Assembly (NCBI GenBank): GCA_030592465.1
Contig: JAUVJB010000047.1
Coordinates: forward strand, 1 to 14,899
Origin: Bacteroidota bacterium
Lineage (GTDB): Bacteria; Bacteroidota; Bacteroidia; Bacteroidales; B39-G9
Direction: 5' to 3'
Length of the DNA: 14,899 nt
Positions 13,637 through 14,899 of the stretch are shown here, one piece after another. Under the pieces are notes generated by a model, which did no database searches, had not been told where the DNA came from, and saw only the letters and a program-made list of their open reading frames with translations. The translations under genes were made by a program, and so were the position numbers. Each line of letters starts with the position of its first letter. The first letter of the stretch is position 1.

Positions 13637-13906
13637 AATTACTAAGTCATTTAGGGACAAACTAAATAATCAAATTGAATATATTGCCAAAGATAAGCCA
13701 ATTGCTGCACGAAAATTCAAAAATGATATTTTAAAACTGATTGAAGTAATTCCAAAGATGCCATATATCCACAGAAAATCAATTTTTTTGATAGAGATGA
13801 CATTAGAGATTTAATTTTTAAAGGGTATGTTATTGTTTATAAAGTTAATGAACCCAATGGGATTATTGAGGTTTTTGGATTTGCAAAATATGAAAGGACA
13901 CTTTAA
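13626..13906 (+). pseudogene. RelE/ParE-family toxin interrupted by a frameshift
   Basis: The first frame encodes a typical toxin N-terminus (MKLKITKSFRDKLNNQ..., APARK-like AARKFKNDI, PYIHRKSIF) and then ends at 13814 after eight unrelated residues. The -1 frame continues the family sequence from GAT at 13790 (DRDDIRDLIFKGYVIVYKV...EVFGFAKYERTL) to the TAA at 13904-13906. The switch point is a run of seven T (13783-13789); eight T would restore a 93-residue protein, a normal length for this family. The family comprises mRNA interferases (RelE) and gyrase poisons (ParE). Possible explanations are a real inactivating deletion, a homopolymer sequencing error, phase variation, or -1 frameshifting at T-TTT-TTG. 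The well-preserved C-terminal half argues that the break is recent or not real. Confidence 0.85.
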
Positions 13907-14034
13907 TAATAGCTCTAATATATGTCTCTTGATAATATATGATAAGAAGTGTTTACCTGAAAATAATTTTTAGTCAGATTTCTTGCCGGCACTATGTACA
14001 TAATTTGAATAATCTATTTTTTAATCTTAAGAAT

Positions 14035-14721
14035 ATGCCCAATATTCAAGTATTATATGAAGACAATCATATAATAGTAGTTAATAAAAGAACTTCTGAT
14101 ATTGTTCAAGGCGATAAAACAGGAGATGTTACCTTAAAGGATAAAGTTGCAGATTATTTAAAAGTAAAATATAATAAACCCGGAAATGTTTTTGTAGGTG
14201 TTACTCACCGCTTAGATAGACCCGTTAGTGGTGTTGTGGTTTTTGCCAAAACAAGCAAAGCTCTTACACGATTAAATAATATGTTTGCTGATAAAGAAAT
14301 ACATAAAATTTATTGGGCTGTAGTCAAAAATAAACCACAAAACAATTCAGGAACATTAACTCATTATATCGTAAGAAATACAAAGATTAATAAAGCATTT
14401 GCTTATGATAAAGAGCAAGGAAACTCAAAAATTGCAATATTAGATTATAAGACAATTGCAAATATTAATAATTATTTTTTGTTAGAAATAGAACTGAAAA
14501 CAGGACGACATCACCAAATTCGTTGCCAGCTGGCAAAAATTGGTTGTCCTATTAAAGGTGATTTAAAGTATGGTTTCAATCGGTCTAATAAAAATTCAGG
14601 CATTAATTTACATGCTCGAAAAATATCATTTATTCATCCCGTTAAAAAAGAACTTCTGACAGTTATTGCCCCAACACCCGACGATGTTATCTGGAATGAA
14701 TTTAATAAAATATTGAAATAA
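14035..14721 (+). CDS. RluA-family RNA pseudouridine synthase (no S4 domain)
   Basis: The enzyme isomerises specific uridines to pseudouridine in rRNA or tRNA. I chose the ATG at 14035 (MPNIQVLYEDNHIIVVNK), which begins with the family's usual N-terminal strand, giving 228 residues. An in-frame ATG at 13939 would add 32 residues with no family resemblance. Motifs (numbered from 14035): catalytic D61 in HRLDRPVSGVVVFAKT, the YWAVV strand (93-97), the LKTGRHHQIRCQLA motif (155-168), and LHARKISFIHP (192-202). No S4 RNA-binding domain precedes the catalytic domain, as in RluA and TruC rather than RluC/RluD. The substrate uridine cannot be assigned. It stands apart from its neighbours, 128 bp after the broken toxin gene. 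Confidence 0.93.
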   Translation: MPNIQVLYEDNHIIVVNKRTSDIVQGDKTGDVTLKDKVADYLKVKYNKPGNVFVGVTHRLDRPVSGVVVFAKTSKALTRLNNMFADKEIHKIYWAVVKNKPQNNSGTLTHYIVRNTKINKAFAYDKEQGNSKIAILDYKTIANINNYFLLEIELKTGRHHQIRCQLAKIGCPIKGDLKYGFNRSNKNSGINLHARKISFIHPVKKELLTVIAPTPDDVIWNEFNKILK

Positions 14722-14723
14722 AA

Positions 14724-14756
14724 AACAAATAAATTGTTCAATTGCTTTATTGTTTT
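14724..14756 (+). terminator. Weak A/T-rich terminator-like hairpin after the pseudouridine synthase
   Basis: AACAA (14724-14728) and TTGTT (14750-14754) form the outer part of an imperfect stem with an inner AATTG/CAATT pairing, followed by a run of four T (14753-14756). It begins just after the stop codon. The pairing is almost entirely A-T, so strength is doubtful. Confidence 0.35.
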
Positions 14757-14830
14757 ATCAGATGTTCTGTTTAAGTTACAAACTGGCGTGTTGTTTTTGT
14801 TCAATTTTTGTCTAATATAATTCCTGCAAG

Positions 14831-14846
14831 TTTTGTATATACAAAA
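14831..14846. promoter_or_regulatory. Perfect 16-bp palindrome, possible operator
   Basis: TTTTGTATATACAAAA is a perfect palindrome in the gene-free end of the window. It could be a regulator-binding site for a gene beyond the right edge; nothing else in the final 140 bp suggests a gene. Confidence 0.3.
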
Positions 14847-14899
14847 TAAGGTAATAAGGTTATTTTTATAGTGTATTAAATCTTTCTACTAAGGTTAAA

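Noticed and set aside
13939..14034. N-terminal extension of the pseudouridine synthase from the ATG at 13939
   Set aside because: The 32 extra residues do not resemble the family, whose N-terminal strand begins at the ATG at 14035.

Overview
This AT-rich window reads as chromosomal DNA of a member of the Bacteroidota. The signs are a Reg_prop/Y_Y_Y beta-propeller sensor, TPR receptors with the coiled transmission segment typical of that phylum, start codons preceded by A/T-rich leaders rather than Shine-Dalgarno sites, and candidate promoters of the TTG...TAnnTTTG type. All recognisable genes lie on the + strand. No tRNA, rRNA, CRISPR array, transposase or integrase is visible.

Region 1 (about 1-11204) is a four-gene sensory cluster. 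Gene A (228-2930) has a signal peptide, 12 TPRs, one membrane span, a coiled coil and a SpoIIE/PP2C phosphatase. Gene B (2955-6704), 24 bp downstream and probably co-transcribed, has a 14-blade two-component-regulator propeller, a Y_Y_Y domain, a membrane span, a coiled coil, PAS and the same kind of SpoIIE phosphatase. Gene C (6888-9785) has a signal peptide, about 15 TPRs, a membrane span and a histidine kinase. Gene D (9858-11204) is a shorter paralogue with about 8 TPRs and a membrane span but no output domain. A, C and D share a juxtamembrane module, so one periplasmic scaffold is joined to three different cytoplasmic ends. Partners (anti-sigma kinase, STAS antagonist, response regulator) are not in the window.

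The intergenic DNA around this cluster is patterned. Hairpins sit next to 7-bp tandem arrays at 163-218, 6710-6831 and 11230-11329. A perfect 43-bp direct repeat (6718-6760 and 11252-11294) brackets genes C and D as a 4.5-kb cassette.

Region 2 (11436-12251) is panB, ketopantoate hydroxymethyltransferase of pantothenate/CoA synthesis, without other pan genes beside it.

Region 3 (12252-13938) looks accessory. It holds a palindromic REP-like cluster, a three-copy 11-bp tandem repeat, an MntA-HepT (nucleotidyltransferase-HEPN) toxin-antitoxin pair, and a second RelE/ParE-type pair whose toxin is split by a one-base frameshift in a T7 run.

Region 4 (14035-14721) is an RluA-family RNA pseudouridine synthase without an S4 domain, followed by about 180 bp with a weak terminator-like hairpin and one perfect 16-bp palindrome but no gene.
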